A stretch of 19,638 bases of DNA from TMED27 sp964350435 (GTDB lineage Bacteria; Pseudomonadota; Alphaproteobacteria; Micavibrionales; Micavibrionaceae), in NCBI GenBank assembly GCA_964350435.1, contig CAYGJS010000034.1, positions 1 to 19,638 of the forward strand. Reading direction: 5' to 3'. Shown in pieces: positions 5,964-13,084 of the stretch (the first letter of the stretch is position 1; the number at the start of each line of letters is the position of its first letter). A model generated the notes under the pieces. It saw nothing but the letters and a program-made list of their open reading frames with translations. It was not told where the DNA came from and ran no database searches. Both the position numbers and the translations under genes were made by a program.

Positions 5964-6251
5964 ATGAGACACTTAACAGAAGATAAAGATATGACACGAA
6001 CGATAAGCATGAGAGTAAAAGAGTCCAATTTGCACTTCATCGAAAAGATTGCCTCACTTTCAGGCAGAAATCGTACTGAGTTTTTTCTGGAATCTGCACT
6101 AAAAAACGCCGAAGAAATATTTCTTAATACTACGCACTTCTCACTTGCAGATAGAGAGTGGCAGTTGTTAAACGATATTTTAGATAGGCCCGCAAGAGCG
6201 AACCAAAAACTTAAAAAGCTTCTAGAAAAACAAGCACCATGGGAAGAATAA
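5964..6251 (+). CDS. TacA-like antitoxin (DUF1778, RHH)
   Basis: A 95-residue ribbon-helix-helix antitoxin of the DUF1778 family. TRTISMRVKESNLHFIEKIASLSGRNRTEFFLESAL (about residues 11-46) is the RHH DNA-binding part; the remainder, including FSLADREWQLLNDILDRPA, is the typical segment that wraps the partner acetyltransferase toxin. GAAAGG seven bases before the ATG at 5964 supports this start over ATGs at 5991 and 6009. The toxin gene follows after four bases. By family, it neutralises TacT by direct binding and, with it, represses the shared promoter. The palindromes at 5889-5928 are the obvious candidate sites. The gene is intact. Confidence 0.9.
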   Translation: MRHLTEDKDMTRTISMRVKESNLHFIEKIASLSGRNRTEFFLESALKNAEEIFLNTTHFSLADREWQLLNDILDRPARANQKLKKLLEKQAPWEE

Positions 6252-6255
6252 AAAG

Positions 6256-6792
6256 TTGTCTGACGAGCCCCAAAGTAAAGCCCTAGCGCAGAAATCAATT
6301 TCCGCACCCGAGTCTATAAAACTACATCATAGACTTGAGGATTTTGACTGTGAAAACGAGAGTCTCAACGCATTTCTAAAAAAACGCGCCATCAGAAATG
6401 AGGGAAGGGCATCAAGAACCTACATAGTTACAGATGGAAATTACAATGCGATTGGCTATTATACCCTTGCCGTAGGATCAATAGAGCACAAGAACGTAAG
6501 AAGAAAAGCCAAGCAGAATATGCCTGATCCCATACCTGTAACAGTATTGGGGCGCCTTGCGGTAGATAAAGGATGGAAAGAAAAAGGAATTGGGCAAGGC
6601 ATGCTCAAAGAAGCCTTATTAAAAACCCTAGAAGTTGCCGAAGTTGTTGGGGTAAGAGGAATGCTAGTTCACGCTATATCAGAAAACGCAAAAAACTTCT
6701 ACACCAGCCAAGGGTTTGAACAATCACCTACAGATGAAATGACGTTGATTATAACTATAGAAGACATAAAAAAAGCATTCACATCAACCTAA
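6256..6792 (+). CDS. TacT-like GNAT acetyltransferase toxin
   Basis: A 178-residue GNAT-fold toxin of the TacT/AtaT type, which in studied members acetylates the amino group of aminoacyl-tRNA and stops translation. Family hallmarks are visible: FDCENESLNAFL (about residues 33-44), SRTYIVTD, IGYYTLAVGSI, PDPIPVTVLGRLAVD (about 93-107), the acetyl-CoA loop KEKGIGQG (about 111-118), and ENAKNFYTSQGF with the Tyr of the active site. It starts with TTG at 6256, four bases after the antitoxin stop; no in-frame ATG lies near. A GGGAAG nine bases before may serve as SD. A weak start would keep toxin below antitoxin. The stop codon overlaps the end of the uvrB remnant on the other strand. Confidence 0.9.
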   Translation: MSDEPQSKALAQKSISAPESIKLHHRLEDFDCENESLNAFLKKRAIRNEGRASRTYIVTDGNYNAIGYYTLAVGSIEHKNVRRKAKQNMPDPIPVTVLGRLAVDKGWKEKGIGQGMLKEALLKTLEVAEVVGVRGMLVHAISENAKNFYTSQGFEQSPTDEMTLIITIEDIKKAFTST

Positions 6793-6851
6793 AGCCCCAA
6801 CTCCGCCTCATCCAAACGCTTAATCTGATCCCGCAATTTCGCCGCCGCGTC
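6789..6851 (-). pseudogene. Remnant of a uvrB 3' end
   Basis: Read on the minus strand this encodes DAAAKLRDQIKRLDEAELGL and a TAG stop, nearly the same as the last 20 residues of the intact UvrB at 7664-9742. Bases 6791-6846 match 7666-7721 at 49 of 56 positions: 16 and 26 identical bases flank a block where the codons differ but the protein hardly does. Upstream of 6852 the similarity ends abruptly. It is not a simple recent duplicate; the copies look like homologous ends from diverged lineages. Confidence 0.85.
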
Positions 6852-6879
6852 CCTGCAAAAAATATTTGTGAGAATAATA

Positions 6880-7074
6880 CTAGGCCTGAGCCGACGAAAT
6901 ACGGCGCTTCATCGTTTTCGGAGAAACATGTTCAACTTTATTGTTGGTTTTAACAACCAGCTTCGTACTGTGAATTTCCGCCGCACGAATAGCAATATCA
7001 ATCGCGCCCGCCAAGACATTCTTGGGTTTTTTTGAACCCGCAGGCTTTGAATTTAACAACACATCAATGCTCAT
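6880..7074 (-). CDS. Small basic protein overlapping the zeta toxin gene
   Basis: A 64-residue protein beginning MSIDVLLNSKPAGSKKPKNV, with a helical middle (LAGAIDIAIRAAEIHST) and a basic tail (KTMKRRISSAQA). Its ATG lies 11 bases inside the end of the zeta-type gene, in another frame, so the two are probably translationally coupled. A longer reading from 7167 would run through the zeta gene and is rejected. I do not recognise the family. Position suggests an antitoxin or accessory protein of the zeta module, but zeta antitoxins studied so far are usually encoded upstream, so this is a guess from context only. Confidence 0.7.
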   Translation of the reverse strand: MSIDVLLNSKPAGSKKPKNVLAGAIDIAIRAAEIHSTKLVVKTNNKVEHVSPKTMKRRISSAQA

Positions 7075-7657
7075 CAATGGCCTCCTTAATCTTTTGCGCA
7101 AAACGTCCAAACAGACGCCCATCATACTGCATATGAATACTATTCCTATGCTTATCCGCAATTTCAATCAACTGACCTTCTGTCGTATCATATACAGATA
7201 TTTTATCACATAAATTAAAATAAACGCGAATATAGTTTTGCAAACTCCGCCAGTACCGACGCCTTACATCTTGTGCGGGCACATCATGACCACCTTGTCG
7301 CACCCGCGTCTTCACCCGTTGAATATTCACATTAATATCCGCACAGAAGATATAATGCATCTCGATTTCATAACCGGCCTTTTTAGCCATCTGAATACTT
7401 TGCACAAGCGTATTACCCGCAAGCGTCGTTTCAATCGCGAAGCTCTCTTTTTTGGCAATCATCTCTCTGGTGCGCTTTATAACAAGCCGCCCTGCTGCCA
7501 TGGCTTGGCCGACAGGGTTAAGCGGCGACAAACCTCGCGCAATTTCATCGGCGTTCACAAATTCTTTAATGCGGCGTTTGGGAAGCAAAGCGTTCGCCGC
7601 CGTAGTTTTACCGGAACCATTCGCACCCGCAAATATGATAAGAACAGGATTACCCAT
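7064..7657 (-). CDS. Zeta-toxin-like P-loop kinase (COG4185 type)
   Basis: A 197-residue P-loop kinase. The Walker A motif is GANGSGKT at residues 11-18, followed by VNADEIARGLSP (about 34-45, with the substrate-side Asp), FAIETTLAG (about 73-81, with the conserved Glu) and a LID-like arginine stretch RVKTRVRQGGHDVP. Classical zeta toxins phosphorylate UDP-N-acetylglucosamine and poison cell-wall synthesis; chromosomal COG4185 proteins share the fold, but their substrate is often unknown. The ATG at 7657 is six bases after the uvrB stop, with no obvious SD, so it probably relies on uvrB transcription and coupling. The whole module (6852-7663) lies between two uvrB 3' ends. The fold is clear; toxicity is inferred. 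Confidence 0.85.
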   Translation of the reverse strand: MGNPVLIIFAGANGSGKTTAANALLPKRRIKEFVNADEIARGLSPLNPVGQAMAAGRLVIKRTREMIAKKESFAIETTLAGNTLVQSIQMAKKAGYEIEMHYIFCADINVNIQRVKTRVRQGGHDVPAQDVRRRYWRSLQNYIRVYFNLCDKISVYDTTEGQLIEIADKHRNSIHMQYDGRLFGRFAQKIKEAIDEH

Positions 7658-7663
7658 GACACA

Positions 7664-9742
7664 TCAAAGCCCCAACTCCGCTTCCTCAAGTCTTTTAATC
7701 TGATCCCGCAATTTCGCCGCCACCTCGAATTCCAAATTCCCTGCGGCCTCCAGCATCTCTTTGCGCTTGCGCTCGATCTCTTTCTTCAACGCCGCGGGGT
7801 CGTGGATAAATTCTCCCATCTTCATATCATGCAGGGTGCGCACCGCGCTCGTCGTTTCGGCTTGGTCATACACACGATCCAGCGCGGCGGACAGGTTCTT
7901 CTTCACGCTCGCGGGGGTGATGCCGTTCGCCGTGTTATATTCAATCTGCTTGGCGCGGCGGCGATCGGTTTCATCAATCGCGTATTGCATGCTGTCGGTG
8001 ATTTTATCGGCGTATAAAATCGCCTTCCCCTCCAGATTCCGCGCGGCGCGGCCAATCGTCTGCACAAGCGACGTCTTGGAGCGCAAGAACCCCTCCTTAT
8101 CCGCATCCAAAATCATCACCCGCATACATTCGGGGATATCCAGCCCCTCGCGCAGCAGGTTAATCCCGACCAGCACATCAAATTCCCCCTTGCGAAGATC
8201 CTGCATAATCTCGATCCGCTCCAGCGTATCGACATCGGAGTGGATATAGCGCACGGCGATATTGTTTTCGGTGAGATACTCGGTCAGGGCTTCGGCCATT
8301 TTCTTCGTCAGCGTGGTGACCAGCAAACGCCCGCCTTGCGCGATCACCGCCTTGGCCTCATGCATCATGTCATCGACCTGATGTTCCGTCGGGCGGATCT
8401 CCACCGGCGGATCAATAAGCCCCGTCGGGCGCACGACCTGCTCCACGAATTCGCCGCCCGTTTGCTCCAGCTCCCACGGCCCCGGCGTGGCAGATACGAA
8501 CACGGTCTGCCCGCGGATCGCGTTCCATTCCTCGAACTTGAGCGGGCGGTTATCCAGCGCGGCCGGCACGCGGAAACCATACTCCACCAGCGTGGTCTTG
8601 CGCGCGCGGTCACCATTATACATCGCCCGAAGCTGCGGCAGCATCACATGGGATTCATCCAAAAACATCAGCGCATCTTTCGGCATATATTCAATCAGCG
8701 TCGGCGGCGGCTCGCCCGCTTTGCGCCCCGTCAGATAGCGCGAATAATTCTCGATCCCCTGACACATCCCTGTCGCGGCCAGCATCTCCAGATCAAAGCT
8801 GGTGCGTTGATCAAGCCTCTGCGCCTCCAGCAATTTACCCTCGGCCTCGAACTCGGCGAGGCGCGCCTTAAGATCAATTTTAATCTGCTCGATCGCTTGG
8901 CGCATCGTCGGCCCCGGCGTGATGTAATGCGAGTTCGCAAACACGCGCACGCCCTCCATCTCGCTGAATTTCTGCCCCGTCAGCGGGTCAAACTCGGTGA
9001 TCTTTTCGATCTCGTCGCCGAACAGCTCGAACCGCCAAGCGCGATCCTCAAAGTGGGCGGGGAACAGCTCAACCGTATCCCCGCGCACGCGAAAACTCCC
9101 GCGCTCGAAGGCGATATCGTTGCGGGTATATTGCAGCTCGATCAGCTTGCCGATCAGCGCGTCCCGATCCATCCGCTCGCCCTTCTCAATCCCGAAGGCC
9201 ATCGCCATGTAATCTTCTTTCGACCCGATGCCGTAGATGCACGACACGCTGGCCACGATAATCACATCCTTACGCTCGAACAGCGCGCGGGTCGCGGCGT
9301 GGCGCATGCGGTCGATCTGCTCGTTAATACTTGAGTCCTTCTCGATGAAGGTATCACTGCGCGGCACATAGGCCTCGGGCTGGTAATAATCGTAGTACGA
9401 CACGAAATATTCCACCGCGTTATCGGGGAAAAAGGATTTGAACTCACCGTAAAGCTGCGCCGCCAGCGTTTTATTCGGCGCGAGCACCAGCGCAGGCCGC
9501 TGCGTTTCCTGTATCAAATGCGCCATCGTAAACGTCTTGCCCGACCCCGTAACCCCGAGCAGCACCTGATCGGACAACCCGTCCTCCAAACCCTGCTTCA
9601 GCGCCTTGATCGCCGCAGGTTGATCCCCCGCCGGCGTGAAATCGGTATCCAGCCGAAAGGGTTTGGACGCATCAAAAACATCCTTCCCTTCCCCCGATTT
9701 CTCTAGGGCCACCGCAACCTGTGTGAGCTCCGCAATATCCAT
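7664..9742 (-). CDS. uvrB: Excinuclease ABC subunit B
   Basis: The DNA helicase-like damage-verification subunit of nucleotide excision repair, which is loaded by UvrA and recruits UvrC. It is 692 residues long, as usual. Walker A GVTGSGKT is at residues 63-70; the damage-binding beta-hairpin region carries YYDYYQPEAYVPRSDTFIEK; the DEAD-type box is LMFLDESHVMLP; helicase motif VI contains QTIGRAARN. The C-terminal UVR domain (AAKLRDQIKRLEEAELGL) that contacts UvrC is complete. The start ATG at 9742 has no strong SD. Downstream, only six bases separate it from the zeta-like gene. The last ~55 bases are repeated at 6791-6846. This suggests that the current 3' end arrived with the zeta module, possibly by recombination; the protein itself is intact. 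Confidence 0.97.
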   Translation of the reverse strand: MDIAELTQVAVALEKSGEGKDVFDASKPFRLDTDFTPAGDQPAAIKALKQGLEDGLSDQVLLGVTGSGKTFTMAHLIQETQRPALVLAPNKTLAAQLYGEFKSFFPDNAVEYFVSYYDYYQPEAYVPRSDTFIEKDSSINEQIDRMRHAATRALFERKDVIIVASVSCIYGIGSKEDYMAMAFGIEKGERMDRDALIGKLIELQYTRNDIAFERGSFRVRGDTVELFPAHFEDRAWRFELFGDEIEKITEFDPLTGQKFSEMEGVRVFANSHYITPGPTMRQAIEQIKIDLKARLAEFEAEGKLLEAQRLDQRTSFDLEMLAATGMCQGIENYSRYLTGRKAGEPPPTLIEYMPKDALMFLDESHVMLPQLRAMYNGDRARKTTLVEYGFRVPAALDNRPLKFEEWNAIRGQTVFVSATPGPWELEQTGGEFVEQVVRPTGLIDPPVEIRPTEHQVDDMMHEAKAVIAQGGRLLVTTLTKKMAEALTEYLTENNIAVRYIHSDVDTLERIEIMQDLRKGEFDVLVGINLLREGLDIPECMRVMILDADKEGFLRSKTSLVQTIGRAARNLEGKAILYADKITDSMQYAIDETDRRRAKQIEYNTANGITPASVKKNLSAALDRVYDQAETTSAVRTLHDMKMGEFIHDPAALKKEIERKRKEMLEAAGNLEFEVAAKLRDQIKRLEEAELGL
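7666..7721. repeat. Direct repeat, uvrB 3' end copy
   Basis: The partner of 6791-6846. The two repeats are in the same orientation, 819 bases apart, and enclose exactly the zeta-like gene and its small overlapping ORF. ACATCAA also occurs next to both copies (6781-6787 and 7661-7667), which may be chance. Confidence 0.8.
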
Positions 9743-9896
9743 CAGATAGATATAACCCAGCCACCCTCAAATACCAGATTGTTTTTATTGAAATATTTTA
9801 GAAACGGATTGGAGCGAAAAACTGTTTTTCCTTTTATAACAGTGCGTACGGTGTTATTGTGCGGGCAAAATATAAACAAAAGAAATGGAGTTTCCC

Positions 9897-10205
9897 ATGA
9901 AATCCTCTTTGAAAATTTTAAGCCTTGGCGCACTCGCTCTTGGACTTGCTGCTTGTAGTTCAGACACAAATGACTATGAGTTTACGACGCCCTATAACCA
10001 AAGCCGTACAGCGACGCATCAACAAGCCGCTGCGCCTATGCCTGCCCCTGCTCCCGCTCCTGCGCCGGTCATGGCGGCAACGGCCTGCAGTTGTGATTGC
10101 AATGCTTTGACTGAGCGTGCTTTGCGGGCGGAGGAAGCCTTGCAGATGTGTCAAGAGTCCAAATCACGCGTTACGGGCGCGTTTAGAGATCAGCTTAAGA
10201 AGTAG
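9897..10205 (+). CDS. Small lipoprotein with Pro/Ala linker and Cys cluster
   Basis: A 102-residue predicted lipoprotein. The signal ends in LGLAAC, making Cys20 the lipidated residue, followed by SSDTNDYE. A flexible PAPAPAPAPV linker leads to TACSCDCNALTERALRAEEALQMC, a cysteine-rich, then alanine/leucine-rich helix, which recalls the short coiled-coil of Lpp-type or OprI-type lipoproteins. The ATG at 9897 is chosen over 9885 because GGAG (9889-9892) sits just before it. The four C-terminal-half cysteines are unusual for so small an envelope protein and might form disulfides or bind metal; that is speculation. A terminator follows. No family name can be given. Confidence 0.8.
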   Translation: MKSSLKILSLGALALGLAACSSDTNDYEFTTPYNQSRTATHQQAAAPMPAPAPAPAPVMAATACSCDCNALTERALRAEEALQMCQESKSRVTGAFRDQLKK

Positions 10206-10233
10206 TTTGAGCGTTTTTAATACATAATAAAAG

Positions 10234-10253
10234 ACCGATGAAAATCGGTTTTT
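10234..10253 (+). terminator. Terminator after the small lipoprotein
   Basis: ACCGAT (10234-10239), loop GAAA, ATCGGT (10244-10249), then T residues to 10253. The GAAA tetraloop makes it a compact stable hairpin. Confidence 0.75.
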
Positions 10254-10281
10254 GGGATTTGGTTTTCGTGTTTTAGGCCGG

Positions 10282-10668
10282 TTATTTATTGTCTTCAAAG
10301 AATTTGGCTTCGGCGATGCGGCGTTGTTCGTCGCGTTGCTGCTGGATTATGCGTTGGTGTTCGCGTTGCTTTTGCTGGAGGAAGGCGTTTTGTTGCCGCT
10401 GTTTATCCTCCCAGAGGGAACGCTGGCGGCGAATTTCTTCCTGGCGTTCTTTTTCATCGCGTTTTTTCTGTTCCCAGAGTTCTTCTTTGCGTTTTTTTTC
10501 TTCAAGGATGGCTTGTTTGCGCTTATCTTTTTCGGCGCGGCTGGCCTCGTTTTTTTCTTTTTTGTTGCGTCCTTCGAATATGACTTGTTGTTCATATTTT
10601 TTGATGATGCCGTCATAGGCTTCACGGAGCTCTTCACTCATGTAGCTTTTGGGGTCAAAACCGTTCAT
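10282..10668 (-). CDS. Highly charged coiled-coil protein, 128 aa
   Basis: After a short N-terminal segment (MNGFDPKSYMSEELREAYDGI), residues ~45-125 are almost all Lys, Arg, Glu, Gln and Asp, with stretches such as KRKEELWEQKKRDEKERQEE and QREHQRIIQQQRDEQRR, the signature of a long single alpha-helix or coiled coil. There is no signal peptide or membrane segment. GAGGAAA eight bases before the ATG is a good SD. Its gene diverges from the PepSY-like secreted protein across 85 bp. The family is unknown, and low complexity will make database similarity untrustworthy. Possible roles are structural or scaffold, with no evidence for any one. Confidence 0.75.
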   Translation of the reverse strand: MNGFDPKSYMSEELREAYDGIIKKYEQQVIFEGRNKKEKNEASRAEKDKRKQAILEEKKRKEELWEQKKRDEKERQEEIRRQRSLWEDKQRQQNAFLQQKQREHQRIIQQQRDEQRRIAEAKFFEDNK

Positions 10669-10682
10669 TGGATTTCCTCACT

Positions 10683-10700
10683 TTATACGTATAAGTATAA
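10683..10700. promoter_or_regulatory. Palindromic TATAC repeats in a divergent promoter region
   Basis: TTATACGTATAA (10683-10694) is a perfect 12-bp palindrome immediately followed by a third half, GTATAA (10695-10700). It is 15 bases upstream of the coiled-coil ATG, too close for an operator upstream of a normal promoter but possible at +1. Its role is inferred. Confidence 0.3.
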
Positions 10701-10753
10701 AAGTTGTGGGTTAACATTTTCTTAATCATTTTGAATCGCTTATAGTGGATTTT

Positions 10754-11335
10754 ATGAAATTTTATCTTCCTTTTGCTTTGCTGTTGTTTGTTTCTCCTGT
10801 CTTTGCTCAGGAGACGATTACGATTATTCAAGAAGATGGCAGCGTTGATGTGATTGATATGGGTGGCGGAGTTCCTGCGCCAGAGCCTGTTGAGACTGCG
10901 CCGCCCCCAGAGCCTGAACAGGAGACAACACCTGCGCCCGAGCCTGCGGCCAAGGCGGCTGTGAAGGCCAAGAAAGATCCGAAGGCGGTGCCCAAGCCAA
11001 CGCCCAAGTCAGCGCCCAAGTCGGCACCTAAGCCTGGGGTTAAAAAGACCGTTGTTAAACCTGTGCCCAAGCCGTTATTTCAGACGATTCCTGAGGGCGC
11101 GGAGATCACGCGAGAGCGGGCACTTTATATTGCGTTGGAGGCGGCGCCGCCTGCGTTTCGCAGTGAAGTGTTTGAGAGCCGGTTTGAAGGCGCTCCCGCG
11201 TTTTCAGTTTTGTTCAAGACCGAGGACGGGGATTATGAAGTGACGGTTGATCGTGTGAAAGGGCATATTTTACAGAGCGGGTATTTGGTAAAAGATTCTG
11301 TGCATGTTTTGCCGGGGCATCTGCCAAGACCCTGA
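10754..11335 (+). CDS. Secreted protein with Pro/Lys linker and PepSY-like C terminus
   Basis: A 193-residue exported protein. The signal peptide is MKFYLPFALLLFVSPVFA, with cleavage before QE. A TonB-like linker rich in Pro, Glu and then Lys (about residues 40-110, with repeats such as KPTPKSAPKSAPKP) separates it from a C-terminal domain of about 75 residues: ITRERALYIALEAAP, FSVLFKTEDGDYEVTVDRVKGHIL. The pattern of helix, then strands ending in D-x-x-x-G-x-I/V-L, resembles a single PepSY-like domain, known from peptidase propeptides and periplasmic modulators. The ATG at 10754 is preferred to GTG 10745 because it gives a clean signal peptide. The linker could span peptidoglycan. The partner is unknown. 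Confidence 0.75.
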   Translation: MKFYLPFALLLFVSPVFAQETITIIQEDGSVDVIDMGGGVPAPEPVETAPPPEPEQETTPAPEPAAKAAVKAKKDPKAVPKPTPKSAPKSAPKPGVKKTVVKPVPKPLFQTIPEGAEITRERALYIALEAAPPAFRSEVFESRFEGAPAFSVLFKTEDGDYEVTVDRVKGHILQSGYLVKDSVHVLPGHLPRP

Positions 11336-11360
11336 TACGCATGAATTCGCGGCCTGTGGC

Positions 11361-11957
11361 TTAATCGTTATAGCGTTTTCTGAGTTCTGAGTGATATTTG
11401 TTGTCGCCAGCGGCAGGTTCGATCGCGGCAATCAGGTCTGCGGCCTTAAATTTTTCAGGGTTTTGCATGGCGTGTTCAATCGGGCCCTGGCAGTCCTTGG
11501 CGCGGAATATCCCCATCATAAGGCTGCGGCGTTGTTCGGCGATGTCTTGTGCTTCGTCGGCAATTTCGGTTTTGTCTTTGAAGTTTTGATCAAGCAAAAA
11601 ACCTCCGAGAGCAAGACCTGCGCCGCCTGTTGCTGTACCAATCAGGAGAGAGCCGATCGCGCCAAGGGCTGTAACACCATGGCTTTTCAGTTTTGCATCA
11701 GTTTTTTTGTCTTCGAGGATGTAGATCACATCGCGCATTTTTTGGGCTTCTTGCGAGAGGGCGCCGCAGTTAAGTTTTAAGTCGCCTTGTTTGCTGATGG
11801 TTAGTTTTTCGGTTTTGATCTGAGTGGGGGCAGAGACGGTCAGGGTGTTTTCGAAAGACACAGGTTTCTTTTCCGGCCTTGGGGTATTTGAAGCCAGAGC
11901 TGGAAGAGATTGTATTAAAATGAGGGTGGCGCAGAGAGGCACCATAGATTTTTTCAT
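11361..11957 (-). CDS. Secreted protein with Gly/Ala-rich hydrophobic hairpin, unknown
   Basis: A 198-residue protein with a signal peptide (MKKSMVPLCATLILIQSLPALA, cleavage before SN). A central hydrophobic Gly/Ala-rich stretch (ALGAIGSLLIGTATGGAGLALGGFLLD, about residues 100-126) resembles the glycine-zipper segments of outer-membrane or pore-associated proteins. It is flanked by charged helices (AQKMRDVIYILEDKKTDAKLK and EIADEAQDIAEQRRSL) and two cysteines. The ATG at 11957 has AGGAG about ten bases upstream; the longer reading from 12056 lacks a signal peptide and is rejected. I do not know the family. It may sit in the envelope as a helical hairpin. Confidence 0.72.
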   Translation of the reverse strand: MKKSMVPLCATLILIQSLPALASNTPRPEKKPVSFENTLTVSAPTQIKTEKLTISKQGDLKLNCGALSQEAQKMRDVIYILEDKKTDAKLKSHGVTALGAIGSLLIGTATGGAGLALGGFLLDQNFKDKTEIADEAQDIAEQRRSLMMGIFRAKDCQGPIEHAMQNPEKFKAADLIAAIEPAAGDNKYHSELRKRYND

Positions 11958-12094
11958 GGGAAGTAAACTCCTGTGTATAATCTTTGCATCAAGACGCAAG
12001 CAAGGCAAAGGTTTTGCCCAGGTTATCCACATTATCATGTATGTATTTATTTTCACTCTGGCGTGGTGTCCTGCAGCTGTGTATCAATGATCTG

Positions 12095-12643
12095 ATGATG
12101 ATGCATATAGAAACAGAGCGGTTAATTCTAAGGGATTGGGGTGATGATGATCTTGCGCCCTTCGCCCGAATGAATGGTGACCCCTTGGTGATGGAGTATT
12201 TGCCGAGGGTTCTGGATGAAAAAACCTCAGCGCGGCATATGCAAGAGTTTCAGAAGCATTTTAAGGTTCATGGATACGGGCTTTATGCGGTGGAGATAAA
12301 GGAAACGGGGGAGTTTGCCGGTTTTGTTGGCTTGAATACTGTTGATTTTAAATCACATTTTACGCCTGCGATCGAGGTTGCGTGGCGGCTGGATTACGAA
12401 TATTGGGGAAAAGGTTACGGGAGTGAGGCGGCCAAAGCTGTGATTGATCATGCGTTTAATAAGCTGGGCTTGCGGGAGTTGGTGGCTTTTACGGTGCATG
12501 ATAATAATCGTTCGCGGCATTTGATGGAAAAAATCGGGATGACCTATGATCAGAAAGGTGATTTTGATTATCCGGCCCTGAAAAAGGGGCATCCGCTGGG
12601 GCGGTTTGTGCTTTACCGGATTCGGAAGTCGAAAAAGTCATAG
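12095..12643 (+). CDS. GNAT acetyltransferase, RimJ/RimL-like
   Basis: A 182-residue N-acetyltransferase of the Acetyltransf_3 (RimJ/RimL) kind: IETERLILRDWGDDDLAPFARM at the start, VAWRLDYEYWGKGYGSEAAKAV with the acetyl-CoA loop WGKGYGSEA (about residues 100-108), and the closing FTVHDNNRSRHLMEKIGM. These enzymes acetylate protein N termini or small amines; the substrate is not evident. Three consecutive ATGs (12095, 12098, 12101) could start it; none has a clear SD, and a longer reading from 11984 has an unlikely N terminus. It is divergent from the secreted Gly/Ala-rich protein. It is unrelated in detail to the TacT-type toxin at 6256 and has no antitoxin partner. Confidence 0.88.
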   Translation: MMMHIETERLILRDWGDDDLAPFARMNGDPLVMEYLPRVLDEKTSARHMQEFQKHFKVHGYGLYAVEIKETGEFAGFVGLNTVDFKSHFTPAIEVAWRLDYEYWGKGYGSEAAKAVIDHAFNKLGLRELVAFTVHDNNRSRHLMEKIGMTYDQKGDFDYPALKKGHPLGRFVLYRIRKSKKS

Positions 12644-12723
12644 GCCGGCTTTTTAAGTGGTTGTGAAGCCGTGTGTTCTGGGGTAAACTTATCTATCTTT
12701 TACCCGCTTTCGGGGATGTGCCC

Positions 12724-12996
12724 ATGAAAAATATACTGAGAGTTCTTGTTGTGCTTACGCCCTTTATGCTTTCCGCCTGTGGTGACGGGTGGGAGATGGT
12801 CAGGGTTGACAATGTTGTTCCCTATGGCAATAGCCGCACGGCTGGGACTGGCGTTGCGTATGTGCGGGCTAAGATGTTGCCGCAAAAAGAGTTGAAGTTG
12901 ATGCCGGTCAAGCGCGAGTATGAGCCGCAGCGTATGATTGAAGTGCCTGTGCCGCAGCGCGCCGAGCAGGTTTTCAAAAACGCGCAAACGAAGTAA
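12724..12996 (+). CDS. Small lipoprotein, 90 aa
   Basis: A predicted lipoprotein with signal MKNILRVLVVLTPFMLSAC and lipidated Cys19 followed by GDGWE, whose Gly at +2 does not signal inner-membrane retention. The mature part is short, with no second membrane segment: VPYGNSRTAGTGVAYVRAKMLPQKELKL and a basic, proline-rich end. The ATG at 12724 follows a GGGGAT about seven bases upstream and gives a proper signal; an ORF start at 12673 does not. I do not recognise the family. It sits between the acetyltransferase and the convergent XRE regulator, without evidence of co-operation. Confidence 0.75.
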   Translation: MKNILRVLVVLTPFMLSACGDGWEMVRVDNVVPYGNSRTAGTGVAYVRAKMLPQKELKLMPVKREYEPQRMIEVPVPQRAEQVFKNAQTK

Positions 12997-13084
12997 GTTT
13001 CTTTCGTTTTACATTTCTTAAAGTTAACAGCTTTTATGCTTGGGAGTCGGGTTTCTTTTGCCAGAAACTTTGCGCGGTGTTTTT

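Noticed and set aside
7075..7167. N-terminal extension of the small ORF at 6880-7074 to 7167
   Set aside because: It would lie entirely within the zeta gene in another frame; MSIDVLL at 7074 is the natural coupled start.
5323..7660. Reading the whole accessory island as one defence system
   Set aside because: The genes are in different orientations with separate promoters, and no nuclease, methylase or integrase is present; they are better described as several small toxin-antitoxin-type units.
7238..9334. Long plus-strand open frames opposite uvrB and the zeta gene (259 and 364 residues)
   Set aside because: They are antisense shadows of clear coding sequence, with Arg/His-rich translations and no family motif.
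11361..12056. 231-residue version of the secreted protein
   Set aside because: The extra 33 residues precede a perfect signal peptide with its own AGGAG; the shorter start at 11957 is right.
12646..12671. Possible terminator after the RimJ-like gene (CGGCTT and AAGCCG)
   Set aside because: A 14-base loop and no T-run after the stem; too weak to call.
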